Source: Pectobacterium atrosepticum
GTDB lineage: Bacteria; Pseudomonadota; Gammaproteobacteria; Enterobacterales; Enterobacteriaceae
Direction of reading: 5' to 3'
Assembly: GCA_019056595.1 (NCBI GenBank)
Contig: CP036163.1
Span: 2,356,001-2,420,000, forward strand
Length of the DNA: 64,000 nt
Below the pieces are notes generated by a model. It ran no database searches, was not told the origin of the DNA, and worked only from the letters and a program-made list of their open reading frames with translations. This document shows positions 1 through 9,280 of the stretch, in pieces. The stretch's first letter is position 1. Each line of letters begins with the position of its first letter. Made by a program: the position numbers and the translations under genes.

Positions 1-723
1 CACATCACTATGATCGTCGTGATGCTCATCGTCGTGATCATGTGCTCCTTGCTCACTCGCATCATGGTCGTGTTCATCATGATGTGCATCTTCTGCATCA
101 TGCGGTGGATGGATCCCATGCACCCGCCACACGGCATTTACCGGCACCAGAATCGCTTTATCCCACGCGCTGCCGTCGGCAGGCAACACACCGACCACGG
201 TGTAGATGACATCATCGTGCGCGTGCGCGCCTTCCGTTCCTATCTGACCATGAATAGGGCTAAATTTACTCCCCACAGTCAGCCCCGTTTGCGCGCCGAC
301 CACAGCCTCAAAGTCGTCGTTGAACATGCGTCCGGCAGTGAGTTGTCGCTTGCCGTTATCCGTGACCAGCGGCGGCGTGGTGCCGATAATCGGCATCCCC
401 TGATAGAAATCACCAAATGCGACTGGTGCCGCCCATGCCACCAGCGGGTTTTTCTCTAAATCAGTCAGCACCTGCGCAGGAATCAAGGTCAACGCAGACG
501 GTTGCAGGAACACGGACGACAGCACCAGTTGTGTTTCGCTTCCCGGCGCACCAATCACCAGATCGAAACGATCGGCCGCTTTGGCACTGCCCATGCGTAG
601 CGCTCTTTCCTGCAAACTCACGGAAATACTTAATGCTGTCGCCATCGCGATCAGCAATACCACAACCAGCACACCCGGCCATAGCCGACGCCAGTCTACC
701 CAGATAAGACGCCATGGAATCAT
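1..723 (-). CDS. FtsX/MacB-type ABC transporter permease with His-rich loop, partial (3' end off window)
   Basis: Reading leftward from the ATG at 723, 241 codons stay open to the edge. One membrane segment lies near residues 16-34 (VLVVVLLIAMATALSI), followed by a periplasmic-type domain as in FtsX/MacB/LolC permeases. Residues about 200-241 form a loop with 12 His and many Asp/Glu (for example HDEHDHD, HDHDDEHHDD), which suggests metal binding. The start overlaps the stop of the ATPase gene as ATGA, so the two are translationally coupled. The layout (DUF3299 protein, ATPase, His-loop permease) resembles the zrg zinc-uptake cluster described in Vibrio; that assignment is inference. The remaining membrane segments should lie beyond the left edge. 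Confidence 0.8.
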   Translation of the reverse strand, partial: MIPWRLIWVDWRRLWPGVLVVVLLIAMATALSISVSLQERALRMGSAKAADRFDLVIGAPGSETQLVLSSVFLQPSALTLIPAQVLTDLEKNPLVAWAAPVAFGDFYQGMPIIGTTPPLVTDNGKRQLTAGRMFNDDFEAVVGAQTGLTVGSKFSPIHGQIGTEGAHAHDDVIYTVVGVLPADGSAWDKAILVPVNAVWRVHGIHPPHDAEDAHHDEHDHDASEQGAHDHDDEHHDDHSDV

Positions 724-1412
724 GCAGGATCCTCCTGATACAGCGTGTCCGCCACGAGGCGTCCTTTTTCGAGTTGAATACAGCGCGACATCTGTGATGC
801 CAAATGCGCATCGTGCGTAATGGCGATAAGCGTTGCACGGCTCTCTCGCGCCAGCGTCACCAGCAGGTCAGCGATCTGCTCACCGCTCTGCGCGTCCAAA
901 CTGGCTGTCGGTTCATCGGCAACGATGATGTCTGGATTGCTCAGCAAGGCTCTCGCGACAGCAACCCGCTGCTTCTCACCGCGTGATAACACCTCAACCG
1001 GGCGTTTTCCCGTATCCAGTCCGACCTGTGCCAGCAAATCTACCGCCCGCTGCCTGAGCGATGCAGGTATCCGCCAGTGGTGAAACTGCGCAGGCAGTAA
1101 GACGTTCTCTATTGCATTCAGACCGGGAAAAAGGTGGAAATCCTGCATCACCAGCCCAATGTGCTGCGCCCGCCAGCGGTCGCGTTCTGCTTCTTTCAAC
1201 TGCCAGATATCCTGCTTTTCCCACTGCACTTGACCCGTTCCGCTGTGATCCATGCCAGTTATGGCATTCACCAGCGTGGTCTTACCGGAACCGGAAGGCC
1301 CCATCACAGCGACCCGTTCGCCAGAACGAATCGACAACGCGGGAATATCCAGCACGGCCTCTGACGTATCAGGAAAGGTCACACTCAGGTGTTGAATCAA
1401 TAACTCAGCCAT
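720..1412 (-). CDS. ABC transporter ATP-binding protein (MacB/LolD/YbbA type)
   Basis: A 230-residue nucleotide-binding subunit that would power the adjacent FtsX-like permease at the inner membrane. Walker A GPSGSGKT is at residues 38-45, the signature LSRGEKQR at about 142-149 and Walker B IIVADEP at about 162-168, followed by the D-loop SLD and a switch His (ITHD). Length and the short form without accessory domain fit the LolD/MacB/YbbA subgroup rather than sugar importers. It starts 8 bp after the DUF3299 gene ends and overlaps the permease by 4 bp. The substrate is not shown by this protein; the His-rich permease loop and the phosphatase upstream hint at zinc or another divalent metal. 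Confidence 0.9.
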   Translation of the reverse strand: MAELLIQHLSVTFPDTSEAVLDIPALSIRSGERVAVMGPSGSGKTTLVNAITGMDHSGTGQVQWEKQDIWQLKEAERDRWRAQHIGLVMQDFHLFPGLNAIENVLLPAQFHHWRIPASLRQRAVDLLAQVGLDTGKRPVEVLSRGEKQRVAVARALLSNPDIIVADEPTASLDAQSGEQIADLLVTLARESRATLIAITHDAHLASQMSRCIQLEKGRLVADTLYQEDPA

Positions 1413-1420
1413 CAGCGCTC

Positions 1421-1900
1421 CTAAAGGGTATCGAACGTGGCTTCACGCAGTCGCAGCAGGCTGACGAAACCCGTTTCAGGATCGGTCCACGATCCATGCT
1501 CCAGCACACCTTCCACCTCAATCATGGTGTTGTTCTGTACGAAGGTCTGACGTTTGGCGAGATAGACGACGACAATATCTTCGGGCCAGTCCGCATCAGA
1601 CGAGCAGAAGGGACATAGCGCCATCGGCATTTTAGTTAATACAAAGAATTGTGACTCCGCCTTGAGCGGCGGCGCCATAAAGCCGTGCATCTTTACCCGT
1701 TTACCGGAGAGCGCTTTGACGTCATTGGAGAATTCCAGACCCAGCACGCCGTAAGAGGCATACAGCTTATCGAAGGAGAGTTCAGACTGCGCAGCGTTCA
1801 CCGGAGCGATACCACCGAGGAGCAGAAGCACCAGCACCGCACGCAGCCAAGAGAATAAAAGCGGGGTTGCCCCCGCTTTGCTACATTTCGCATTATTCAT
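1421..1900 (-). CDS. DUF3299-family exported protein
   Basis: A 159-residue protein with a clear signal peptide: a hydrophobic stretch at about 20-32 (AVLVLLLLGG) and a probable cleavage after VNA at about 36. The mature part fits the DUF3299 family, with the conserved block VKMHGFMAPPL and a CPFC pair (LCPFCSSDADWP) that could bind metal or form a disulfide. The family is often found with FtsX/ATPase transporters and has no settled biochemical role. It lies 12 bp after phoA and 8 bp before the ATPase, so it is probably cotranscribed with both. I infer a periplasmic accessory role in metal handling; a function for it alone cannot be read from the sequence. Confidence 0.8.
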   Translation of the reverse strand: MNNAKCSKAGATPLLFSWLRAVLVLLLLGGIAPVNAAQSELSFDKLYASYGVLGLEFSNDVKALSGKRVKMHGFMAPPLKAESQFFVLTKMPMALCPFCSSDADWPEDIVVVYLAKRQTFVQNNTMIEVEGVLEHGSWTDPETGFVSLLRLREATFDTL

Positions 1901-1912
1901 AGCGTCGTAGGG

Positions 1913-3658
1913 TTACTTTTTGTCTTGCGGTTTCACCGCCAGTGCATCAACAATCACGCGGAACAGATCGGTGTTTTCCATGTAACCACGAATGCGTTCT
2001 GCACCGGGGCCACTCGCCTGAATCACCATATCGTCAACGGCATGAACACCTGTATCGGAAGAGCGTGGCAGGATCCCTTCACGGAATACCGCACCCGGCA
2101 CTTTCTCGTAGGCTTTGTTAGCAACGTATTCATCTTTTTCGTTCTTGATAGCAGGAACGAACTGACCATCCAGCTTCGGACGGAACGTTTCGTAATAGTC
2201 TGGGTAGTTGTTGAAGAACACCGCCAGACGCTTGGAGACGTTCAAATCATCCGGGTAGCCGTCTTTGTTGGCGTCTTTGTAGTTCGGATAGCCTGCGTCT
2301 TCATACACACCGACTTTCTCACGCATCTCGGTGCCCGGCTTGCTGTCATCTATCGTACCGATGATAGACAGACCGTGCGTATGGTCACCCGTGACGATAA
2401 TCATCGTATCTGGGTTTTTCTCCACGAACTTTTTAGCGATCGCGACAGACTGATCCAGCATGATGGTGTTAGTAAACGCACGTTCCCAATCCAGCGGGTG
2501 AGATGCTTTGTCGATCAGCGCGGATTCCACCATCAGGAAGAAGCCGTCTTGGTTTTTGGACAGCACATCCAGCGCCGCCTGCGTCATTTCAGTCAGGTCA
2601 GGCTGGTTGGGGAATTTCTTGGCTACGTCGTTTTTCAGGAAACGACGATCCATCACACCATCCATATTGCCGGTGTGGAACAGCCCCAGCAGCTTGGTGG
2701 CCTGTGACGCGTTTTTCTTCAGTGAATCCGCATCGGTAACCAGTGAGTAACCCGCCTGCTGGAATTTCTCAACGTAGTTGGTTTCGTCTTTACGCTTTGA
2801 ACCCGGCGTGCTTTTCGGCAGGAAGTAGGCAGAACCGCCGCCTAACATGACCGTAGGCTGCACGTTGTAGAACATCTCGACAATTTCGGCTTTATCCGCA
2901 CGGCGGCGAGTGTGGGAAACCACAGCGGCTGGCGTCGCATCCTGAAGTTCAGCATCGCTGACGACACCGACAGACATCTTGGTAGAACGCGTTAGCAGCT
3001 CACCCAGCGTTTCCTGCTTCGGGTGATCCAGTGAGCTTTTGCTACGGCTGACGTACACACCCAGCGCATTCACACCGGATTTGTGACCGGTCATGTAAGC
3101 ACTCATGGTGTTGGCGCTGTCGGCCGCGATGGAGTCAGTACTGGAAGTACCGCCAAACGCCATATATTGCAGGTCATCAATCGCCAGACGACCGTCAGCT
3201 TTCCCTTCCGTCACCCCTTTGGACAGGATGCGCGCGCCAGTACGGTGCGCAACGGACAGGCCATCGCCGATGAACAGAATGACGTTCTTGGCTTTACGCG
3301 TACCAGACGCTGAATAGACGTCCCAGTTCACCTGGGTCTTTTTGCCTTTGGCTTCCGCCTCTACCACGTACTTGCCTGCTTCTGGCAGGTTTACGTCTCG
3401 CAGCCAGACAGTGGAAGCGTTGCCGCCATCTTCACGCTCAACAAACGAGGCTGTTTTGCCCAGCACCTGCTGGTAATCTTTGCCGTTGATCAGAATGCGA
3501 ATATCTTCCGGCTTGAGTACTTCATCAAACTCGACTTTAAAATCGAATTTCCCGCCCGCCAGCATGGTGGCGCGGTCAATGGGATAAATGGCCTGAGCCT
3601 GGACCATTCCCGGCAGCGCAGCAGAAATCAGTAAAGGCAGTAACCAGCGAGCTTTCAT
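1913..3658 (-). CDS. phoA: Alkaline phosphatase, periplasmic
   Basis: A 581-residue phosphomonoesterase of the PF00245 family. A signal peptide (residues 1-21, cleaved after VQA) sends it to the periplasm. The first about 110 residues form an extra N-terminal domain, so it is longer than E. coli PhoA (471). Metal and catalytic motifs are present: ILFIGDG, the nucleophile Ser in ADSANTMSAYMTGHKS, FLMVESALID, VTGDHTHG and GVHAVDDM. The enzyme family uses two Zn and one Mg per site, and the gene heads a run with a putative zinc ABC system. A Pho-box-like site and a leader hairpin lie upstream. The symbol is by family; it could be a PhoA-like paralogue. Confidence 0.85.
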   Translation of the reverse strand: MKARWLLPLLISAALPGMVQAQAIYPIDRATMLAGGKFDFKVEFDEVLKPEDIRILINGKDYQQVLGKTASFVEREDGGNASTVWLRDVNLPEAGKYVVEAEAKGKKTQVNWDVYSASGTRKAKNVILFIGDGLSVAHRTGARILSKGVTEGKADGRLAIDDLQYMAFGGTSSTDSIAADSANTMSAYMTGHKSGVNALGVYVSRSKSSLDHPKQETLGELLTRSTKMSVGVVSDAELQDATPAAVVSHTRRRADKAEIVEMFYNVQPTVMLGGGSAYFLPKSTPGSKRKDETNYVEKFQQAGYSLVTDADSLKKNASQATKLLGLFHTGNMDGVMDRRFLKNDVAKKFPNQPDLTEMTQAALDVLSKNQDGFFLMVESALIDKASHPLDWERAFTNTIMLDQSVAIAKKFVEKNPDTMIIVTGDHTHGLSIIGTIDDSKPGTEMREKVGVYEDAGYPNYKDANKDGYPDDLNVSKRLAVFFNNYPDYYETFRPKLDGQFVPAIKNEKDEYVANKAYEKVPGAVFREGILPRSSDTGVHAVDDMVIQASGPGAERIRGYMENTDLFRVIVDALAVKPQDKK

Positions 3659-3659
3659 T

Positions 3660-3696
3660 GTTATGTCCTTGGTTGCGTAGTTTAGCAGGACATAAC
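3660..3696 (-). promoter_or_regulatory. Leader hairpin enclosing the phoA ribosome binding site
   Basis: On the minus strand GTTATGTCCT (3696-3687) pairs perfectly with AGGACATAAC (3669-3660), 17 nt apart. The second arm contains the AGGA Shine-Dalgarno just before the phoA ATG at 3658. If formed in the mRNA, the 10-bp stem would block ribosome loading. This is a direct sequence observation; the regulatory meaning is inferred. Confidence 0.55.
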
Positions 3697-3709
3697 GTAG
3701 TTACCTTTT

Positions 3710-3727
3710 TTTACAGTTTGATGAATT
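3710..3727 (-). promoter_or_regulatory. Candidate Pho box upstream of phoA
   Basis: The minus strand carries an 18-bp sequence in which TCAT...AAACTGT matches the PhoB box (two CTGTCAT repeats separated by 4 bp) at 12 of 18 positions by my count. It lies about 52 bp before the phoA start codon, a usual place for PhoB-activated promoters. Only one box unit is apparent. Confidence 0.4.
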
Positions 3728-3752
3728 TCACCATAAATTATTGCATCTGCAC

Positions 3753-6700
3753 CTAATCCTGCTCCGTCACCTTCTCCTTTAGCGGAAAGCGACGGCGCAC
3801 GACGACAAAGAACAGCGGTACAAAGAAGATGGCGAGGAAGGTGGCGGCTAGCATGCCGCCGATCACGCCCGTTCCCACCGCATGCTGGCTGGCAGAACCC
3901 GCACCGCTGCTGGTCGCCATCGGTAACACACCGAAGATAAACGCCAGTGACGTCATCAAGATAGGCCGCAACCGCTGGCGGGAAGCCTCCAGCGTGGCCT
4001 CAACCAGATCCTTTCCTTTCTGGTTCATCTCGTTGGCGAATTCCACAATCAGGATGGCGTTCTTCGCCGATAGCCCGACCACCGTCAGTAGCCCAACCTG
4101 AAAATAGACATCGTTTTCCAGACCGCGCGCCCAGGTCGCCACCAGCGCCCCGAGTACGCCCATCGGCACCACCAGCATGACGGAGAACGGCACAGTCCAG
4201 CTTTCATACAACGCAGCCAGACACAAGAACACCACCAGCAGCGAAATCGCATACAGCGCCGGAGCCTGCGCCCCGCTTAGGCGCTCCTGCAAAGACATCC
4301 CCGTCCACTCCACCCCAAAGCCTTCCGGCAGCTTCTCCACCAGCGATTCCATAATATTCATCGCCGTACCGGTACTGACGCCCGGCGTGGCCTCGCCGAC
4401 AATTTCCAGCGACGAATAGCCGTTGTAGCGTTCAAGGCGCGGCGATCCCGTTTCCCAGACAGTCTGTGCAAACGCGCTGAACGGCACCATGCCGCCGCTG
4501 TTATTACGCACATACCATTTACTGATATCGTCCGGCAGCATGCGGAATTTCGCTGCCGCCTGCACGTAGACTTTCTTCACGCGGCCACGATCAAGGAAGT
4601 CATTCACATAGGTCGACCCCCAGCCCGTTTTCAGCGTGCTGTTAATGTCGTCTACCGATACGCCCAGCGCCTGTGCTTTGCGCTGATCGATATGAATCCG
4701 CAGTTGCGAACTGTCATCCAGACCGTTATGGCGCACACGCGTCAGTTCACGGTTACTGTCAGCCATATTCAGCAGTTGATCCCGCGCGGCCATCAGCGCA
4801 TCGTGCCCCAACCCACCGCGATCCTGTAACCGCATAGCGAAGCCCGCAGCGCTGCCCAAACCGTTGATAGACGGTGGGCTGCTGGCGAACACGCGAGCTT
4901 CCTTGATCTTGCGAAATTCTTTAGTGGCGCGTTCGATGACGGCAAACGAACTGCTCTCCGGCGTGGTGCGTTCGTTCCAGTCTTTAAGGCTCACAAACAG
5001 CCGCGCCACGTTCTGCCCATTTCCGCCCGGCCCTGAGCCGATGGTGGAAAACACGGATGTCACCGTGTCTTTTTCCTGCGTAAGGTAATACTGCTCGATT
5101 TTGTTGACCACCTGTAAGGTCTGCTGTTGCGTCGCCCCAGGTGGAAGCTGTACCTGAGTCGTGAACACGCCCCGATCTTCCTGTGGCAAAAACGAGGTTG
5201 GCAGCCGGAAAAACAGGAAAGCCATAATCCCGATAATACCCATATAAAGCAGCAGCCAGCGTCCGCTGTTTACCAATATCTTGCCGACGCCACGCTCATA
5301 GCCCAGCGACGTGCGGGTAAAGCTCCGGTTAAACCAGCCGAAGAAACCTTTACGGCCGTGGTGCTGGCCTTTGGCGAGCGGCTTGAGCAGCGTCGCACAC
5401 AGTGCAGGCGTCAGAATCATCGCCACCAGCACCGACAGAATCATTGACGTCACAATCGTGATGGAGAACTGACGATAAATCGCCCCCGTGGTGCCGCCAA
5501 AGAAAGCCATCGGCACAAACACAGCGGACAGCACCAGCGCAATCCCGACCAGCGCCCCCTGCACCTGCCCCATCGATTTTCGCGTCGCTTCACGTGGCGA
5601 TAGCCCTTCTTCGCTCATTACCCGCTCTACGTTTTCAACCACCACGATGGCGTCGTCCACCAGCAGGCCAATCGCCAGCACCATCGCGAACATTGTCAGC
5701 GTGTTCAGGCTAAAGCCGAAGGCATACAGCACAGCAAACGTACCGAGCAACACCACCGGCACTGCAATCGTGGGAATCAGCGTGGCGCGGAAATTCTGCA
5801 AAAACAGGTACATCACCAGAAAGACCAGCAGCACCGCTTCAAATAGCGTTTTCACCACATCAGTAATGGAGGCTTTCACAAAAGGGGACGTTTCGAAGGC
5901 AATTTTGGCTTCCAGCCCGTGGGGGAAGTAATGTGACAGTTCTTCGATGCGTTCTCTGACGCGCTTATCAGTTTCCAGTTCGTTAGCGCCAGACGCTAAC
6001 TTAACGCCCAGCCCAGATGCAGCCTGACCGTTAAAGCGGCTGAGAAAATCATAGCGTTCGGCACCGAGTTCCACTTCCGCAACATTGGCCAGCGTGACGG
6101 CAGACCCATCTTGATTGACGCGCAGCGTGATATCACGGAACTGTTGCGGCGTCTGTAGCAGAGATTGTGCGTTGATCGTGGCGTTAAGCGCCTGATTATC
6201 CACCGACGGTACACCGCCAACTTGCCCTACCGAAACCTGACTATTTTGCGATTCGATAGCCCGCACAACGTCGCTGGTCGTCAGCGAATAATCCATCAGT
6301 TTGGCTGGGTCCAACCAAATGCGCATCGCATACTGCGATCCATAGGAATCGACCTCGCCCACCCCGCTGATGCGGCTGATCGGCTCCTGAATATTCGTCG
6401 CGACATAATCGGAGATATCCTGTTTGTCCATGCTGCCATCAGTAGAGACAAACGCGACCATCAGGATATTGGTGTCGCCGGTTTTACTTACGGTGACGCC
6501 CTGCTGCTGCACGTCCTGCGGCAGCTTACGGGTAGCGGATTGAAGTTGATTTTGCACCTGCTGACGGGCTTCATCGGGGTCGGTGCCCGCTTCGAAGGTC
6601 AGCATGATTCGGGCCTGCCCGGTATTGCTGCTGTCCGAGGACATGTACATCAGGTTATCCAGCCCGGTCATGCTCTGCTCGATAACCTGTGTCACGGTAT

Positions 6701-6875
6701 TTTCCAGCGTCTGTGCCGACGCACCGGGATAGCTAGCCGTGATCCTTACGCTAGGCGGAGCCAGATCGGGGTATTGTTCTAGCGGTAATGACTTGATCGC
6801 CAACATACCGCACAGGCTGAGAAGGATAGCCAGCACCCACGCAAAAATAGGACGGTCGACAAAAAAGTTCGCCAT
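3753..6875 (-). CDS. acrD: Multidrug efflux RND transporter permease AcrD
   Basis: A 1040-residue inner-membrane proton/drug antiporter of the HAE1 family. It begins [19 protein letters not shown] and follows E. coli AcrD closely along the whole length, including the N-terminal block [19 protein letters not shown] and the C-terminal RRRFPLKEK. Proton-relay residues are present: the paired Asp in [15 protein letters not shown] (TM4) and the Lys in [18 protein letters not shown] (TM10). No membrane-fusion gene adjoins it, which fits AcrD, since it borrows AcrA and TolC. AcrD exports aminoglycosides and other amphiphiles in E. coli. It is transcribed alone: the downstream gap to phoA is 94 bp and the upstream gap to bioH is 183 bp. 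Confidence 0.93.
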   Translation of the reverse strand: MANFFVDRPIFAWVLAILLSLCGMLAIKSLPLEQYPDLAPPSVRITASYPGASAQTLENTVTQVIEQSMTGLDNLMYMSSDSSNTGQARIMLTFEAGTDPDEARQQVQNQLQSATRKLPQDVQQQGVTVSKTGDTNILMVAFVSTDGSMDKQDISDYVATNIQEPISRISGVGEVDSYGSQYAMRIWLDPAKLMDYSLTTSDVVRAIESQNSQVSVGQVGGVPSVDNQALNATINAQSLLQTPQQFRDITLRVNQDGSAVTLANVAEVELGAERYDFLSRFNGQAASGLGVKLASGANELETDKRVRERIEELSHYFPHGLEAKIAFETSPFVKASITDVVKTLFEAVLLVFLVMYLFLQNFRATLIPTIAVPVVLLGTFAVLYAFGFSLNTLTMFAMVLAIGLLVDDAIVVVENVERVMSEEGLSPREATRKSMGQVQGALVGIALVLSAVFVPMAFFGGTTGAIYRQFSITIVTSMILSVLVAMILTPALCATLLKPLAKGQHHGRKGFFGWFNRSFTRTSLGYERGVGKILVNSGRWLLLYMGIIGIMAFLFFRLPTSFLPQEDRGVFTTQVQLPPGATQQQTLQVVNKIEQYYLTQEKDTVTSVFSTIGSGPGGNGQNVARLFVSLKDWNERTTPESSSFAVIERATKEFRKIKEARVFASSPPSINGLGSAAGFAMRLQDRGGLGHDALMAARDQLLNMADSNRELTRVRHNGLDDSSQLRIHIDQRKAQALGVSVDDINSTLKTGWGSTYVNDFLDRGRVKKVYVQAAAKFRMLPDDISKWYVRNNSGGMVPFSAFAQTVWETGSPRLERYNGYSSLEIVGEATPGVSTGTAMNIMESLVEKLPEGFGVEWTGMSLQERLSGAQAPALYAISLLVVFLCLAALYESWTVPFSVMLVVPMGVLGALVATWARGLENDVYFQVGLLTVVGLSAKNAILIVEFANEMNQKGKDLVEATLEASRQRLRPILMTSLAFIFGVLPMATSSGAGSASQHAVGTGVIGGMLAATFLAIFFVPLFFVVVRRRFPLKEKVTEQD

Positions 6876-7058
6876 CTCTTCTACACTCCTCAGCCATATT
6901 TTAATGTGGCTGCTTCATGAGCAGCCTACTTATGTTCGATCAGAACTGGATTCACTAACCCCAGAGAAAAACCCTGTATATAGGGTGCTGAATTACCTTA
7001 ACTGCCAGCGTCGGCTAAATCGTGGAGAAATTGAGGAGAAAATGTAAATTATCGTCGG

Positions 7059-7826
7059 CTACGCCTGAGCGAACGCGATGACCTGCTCGGTAAAAGCATC
7101 AGGATGCGAGATAAACGGCGCATGCGCGGCTTTTGGCATCACCACCGACGTCGAATTCGGCCACTCATCATCCAGCCGCCCTGCCACCTTGCGCGGCACT
7201 AATCCGTCTAACGCGCCATAGAGCCGCAGGAGCGGCACGGTCAAGTCGGCTAACGGCTGGCGTAAATCCGCTTCACGCAAAATTTCCAGTCCGCCGTTCA
7301 GCACGTCAACTGACGGCATCGGCTGTTCCAGTACCACACTTTTTAGCAGTCTTGCATCCTGCCGTGCGTTCTCCGTTCCCAGCGTTTGCAGCGCCAGAAA
7401 CCGCTCGACCGTGCGCTGAAAATCTTCGCTGAGCTGCTGCTGAAAGCCCTGTAAGACGTCCGGTTTGATACCCGGCCAGTCATCCTGCGCGCTGAAGCAG
7501 GGCGACGACGCCACGGTAATCAGTTTTTCCACCCGCGAAGGTGCGCTCAGCGCAATTTGACTGGCAACCAATCCACCCAGTGACCACCCCAGCCAAACAG
7601 CACGTTCCGGTGCCTGCGTCAGCACAATGTTCGCCATGTCACTCAGAGGCATCGGCCCGAACCCCTGACTTCTGCCATAGCCCGGCAGATCGACCAGATG
7701 CAGACGAAAATGCGGAGCGAGTCGCACAACCATGCTCTGCCATACCTGCGCATTCAATCCCCATCCGTGCAGCAACACAAGATCCGTATTTCCTGCGCCT
7801 TCGGTCTGCCAATACAACGCTGCCAT
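7059..7826 (-). CDS. bioH: Pimeloyl-ACP methyl ester carboxylesterase BioH
   Basis: A 255-residue cytoplasmic alpha/beta hydrolase that removes the methyl group from pimeloyl-ACP methyl ester, closing the first stage of biotin synthesis. The nucleophile elbow GWSLG places Ser at 82, Asp is at 207 ([10 protein letters not shown]) and His at 235 (KAAHAPF), the same numbering as E. coli BioH. The oxyanion motif LLHGWG is at 18-23. It is divergent from gntX with a 46-bp gap holding both promoters, the same arrangement as in E. coli. Confidence 0.95.
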   Translation of the reverse strand: MAALYWQTEGAGNTDLVLLHGWGLNAQVWQSMVVRLAPHFRLHLVDLPGYGRSQGFGPMPLSDMANIVLTQAPERAVWLGWSLGGLVASQIALSAPSRVEKLITVASSPCFSAQDDWPGIKPDVLQGFQQQLSEDFQRTVERFLALQTLGTENARQDARLLKSVVLEQPMPSVDVLNGGLEILREADLRQPLADLTVPLLRLYGALDGLVPRKVAGRLDDEWPNSTSVVMPKAAHAPFISHPDAFTEQVIAFAQA

Positions 7827-7872
7827 CCGTTATCTTCCTTTCTCAGGGAAAAACCGTATTTAGGGAAAGAAT

Positions 7873-8574
7873 ATGTTAACCATCGCAGCACGCTGCTGGC
7901 TATGTTTATTGCCGCTTCACCGCAGCCAGCAGGGAATTTGTTCGTACTGTCAGCGTCATTTTCCCCGTTTTCCCACCTGCTGTCCGCGTTGTGGTTTGCC
8001 CACAGGCGACATAACACGTCAGTGCGGGCGCTGTCTGCAAGACCCGCCGCCTTGGCAATCGATGACCTTTATCAGCGACTACGCGCCGCCGTTCAACACG
8101 CTGCTTAAGCATTTCAAGTTTCACGGTAAAACCGAACTGGCAGCAGTACTCGCGCGACAGCTGTTATTACGCTGGCAAATGACCTATCGCGAGCGAAAGC
8201 TCACTGGGCAGGTTCCCCTATTCCGCCCCGATCGTCTGTTCACCGTTCCCCTGCACCGAAATCGCCAGTGGCATCGCGGTTTCAATCAGACCGAACTGCT
8301 CGCTCGCCCTCTCGCGCACTGGCTGAACTGCGCTTACGACCCACGCGAGTTGCAGCGCACGCGACGCACGCCGTTACAGCAAACGCTCAGCGCCAGCGCG
8401 CGGCGAAGAAATCTGCGAGGTGCATTTTCCTGTGATGTTCCGCTGTCCGGGCAGCAGGTGGTTTTACTGGATGATGTGGTGACGACGGGCAGCACCGCAG
8501 CCGAAATCAGCAGGCTGTTGCTGGCTCAAGGCGCGGCGGGCGTTCAGGTCTGGTGTTTGTGCCGAACCTTGTAG
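7873..8574 (+). CDS. gntX: ComF/GntX family phosphoribosyltransferase-like DNA utilisation protein
   Basis: A 233-residue cytoplasmic protein. The N-terminal 60 residues carry four CxxC pairs (CWLC, CSYC, CPRC, CGRC), a likely zinc-binding domain. The C-terminal part is a type I phosphoribosyltransferase fold with the PRPP loop VVLLDDVVTTGST at about 197-209. This is the ComF/GntX architecture. ComF works in DNA uptake in other bacteria, and E. coli GntX has been linked to use of DNA as a nutrient; the catalytic activity is not established. It sits between bioH (divergent) and nfuA (same strand), as in E. coli. Confidence 0.92.
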   Translation: MLTIAARCWLCLLPLHRSQQGICSYCQRHFPRFPTCCPRCGLPTGDITRQCGRCLQDPPPWQSMTFISDYAPPFNTLLKHFKFHGKTELAAVLARQLLLRWQMTYRERKLTGQVPLFRPDRLFTVPLHRNRQWHRGFNQTELLARPLAHWLNCAYDPRELQRTRRTPLQQTLSASARRRNLRGAFSCDVPLSGQQVVLLDDVVTTGSTAAEISRLLLAQGAAGVQVWCLCRTL

Positions 8575-8634
8575 TCAGGGGGAGGATGGGCGTATTATAA
8601 CCGATAAGTGCAGTCAACTATCGAGCTTACTATT

Positions 8635-9210
8635 ATGATCCGTATTACCGATGCTGCTCAGGAGCATTTCCTGAAACTGTTGGCAAAACAGGAAGAAGGC
8701 ACACAGATTCGCGTATTTGTTATCAATCCAGGTACGCCAAACGCCGAGTGCGGAGTTTCTTACTGCCCACCGGATGCCGTAGAAGCCAGCGATACCGTAG
8801 TGAAGTTTGAAAAAATTTCCGCTTACGTGGACGAGCTTAGCTCCCCTTATCTGGAAGACGCTGACATCGACTTCGTGACCGACCAGTTAGGTTCTCAGCT
8901 CACGCTGAAAGCGCCAAACGCCAAAATGCGTAAAGTGGACGACAGCGCCCCGCTGATGGAACGCGTTGAGTATGTGCTGCAATCGCAGATCAACCCACAG
9001 CTGGCTGGCCACGGCGGCCGCGTGACGTTAATGGAAATTACCGATAACGGCTTGGCGATCCTGCAATTTGGCGGCGGTTGTAACGGCTGTTCTATGGTCG
9101 ACTTCACGCTGAAAGAAGGGATCGAGAAAGAGCTGCTGGAGAAATTCCCCGAGCTGAAAGGCGTGAGAGATCTCACCGAACACCAGCGCGGCGAGCACTC
9201 TTACTATTAA
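8635..9210 (+). CDS. nfuA: Fe-S biogenesis protein NfuA
   Basis: A 191-residue carrier that receives [4Fe-4S] clusters and delivers them to targets. The N-terminal part is a degenerate A-type carrier domain; the C-terminal NifU domain has the cluster-ligating CxxC in [11 protein letters not shown] at 149 and 152. I chose the ATG at 8635 because the protein from there ([12 protein letters not shown]) matches E. coli NfuA in length and sequence; an in-frame ATG at 8608 would add nine unrelated residues. It ends with the conserved [11 protein letters not shown] strong hairpin follows. The gluconate permease gntT, the next gene in E. coli, is absent. Confidence 0.95.
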   Translation: MIRITDAAQEHFLKLLAKQEEGTQIRVFVINPGTPNAECGVSYCPPDAVEASDTVVKFEKISAYVDELSSPYLEDADIDFVTDQLGSQLTLKAPNAKMRKVDDSAPLMERVEYVLQSQINPQLAGHGGRVTLMEITDNGLAILQFGGGCNGCSMVDFTLKEGIEKELLEKFPELKGVRDLTEHQRGEHSYY

Positions 9211-9236
9211 TCCTCTACCCTGCTAATTTATCTTTG

Positions 9237-9266
9237 CTTTTCCTCCCAGACTCAGGGGAGGAAAAG
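9237..9266. terminator. Hairpin between convergent nfuA and malQ
   Basis: CTTTTCCTCCC (9237-9247) pairs with GGGAGGAAAAG (9256-9266) around an 8-nt loop. It sits between the 3' ends of nfuA and malQ and could serve both strands, though neither side has a long T-run. Confidence 0.6.
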
Positions 9267-9280
9267 TGTTCGTTCTGTTG

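Noticed and set aside
1925-2707. 260-codon plus-strand open frame inside phoA
   Set aside because: It lies wholly antisense to a conserved alkaline phosphatase, has a biased composition (His/Arg/Val-rich) and no family features; a shadow frame.
6931-6950. GlpR-like half operator TATGTTCGAT upstream of acrD
   Set aside because: Only the left half matches; the right half departs from the consensus and no glp gene is nearby. Probably chance.
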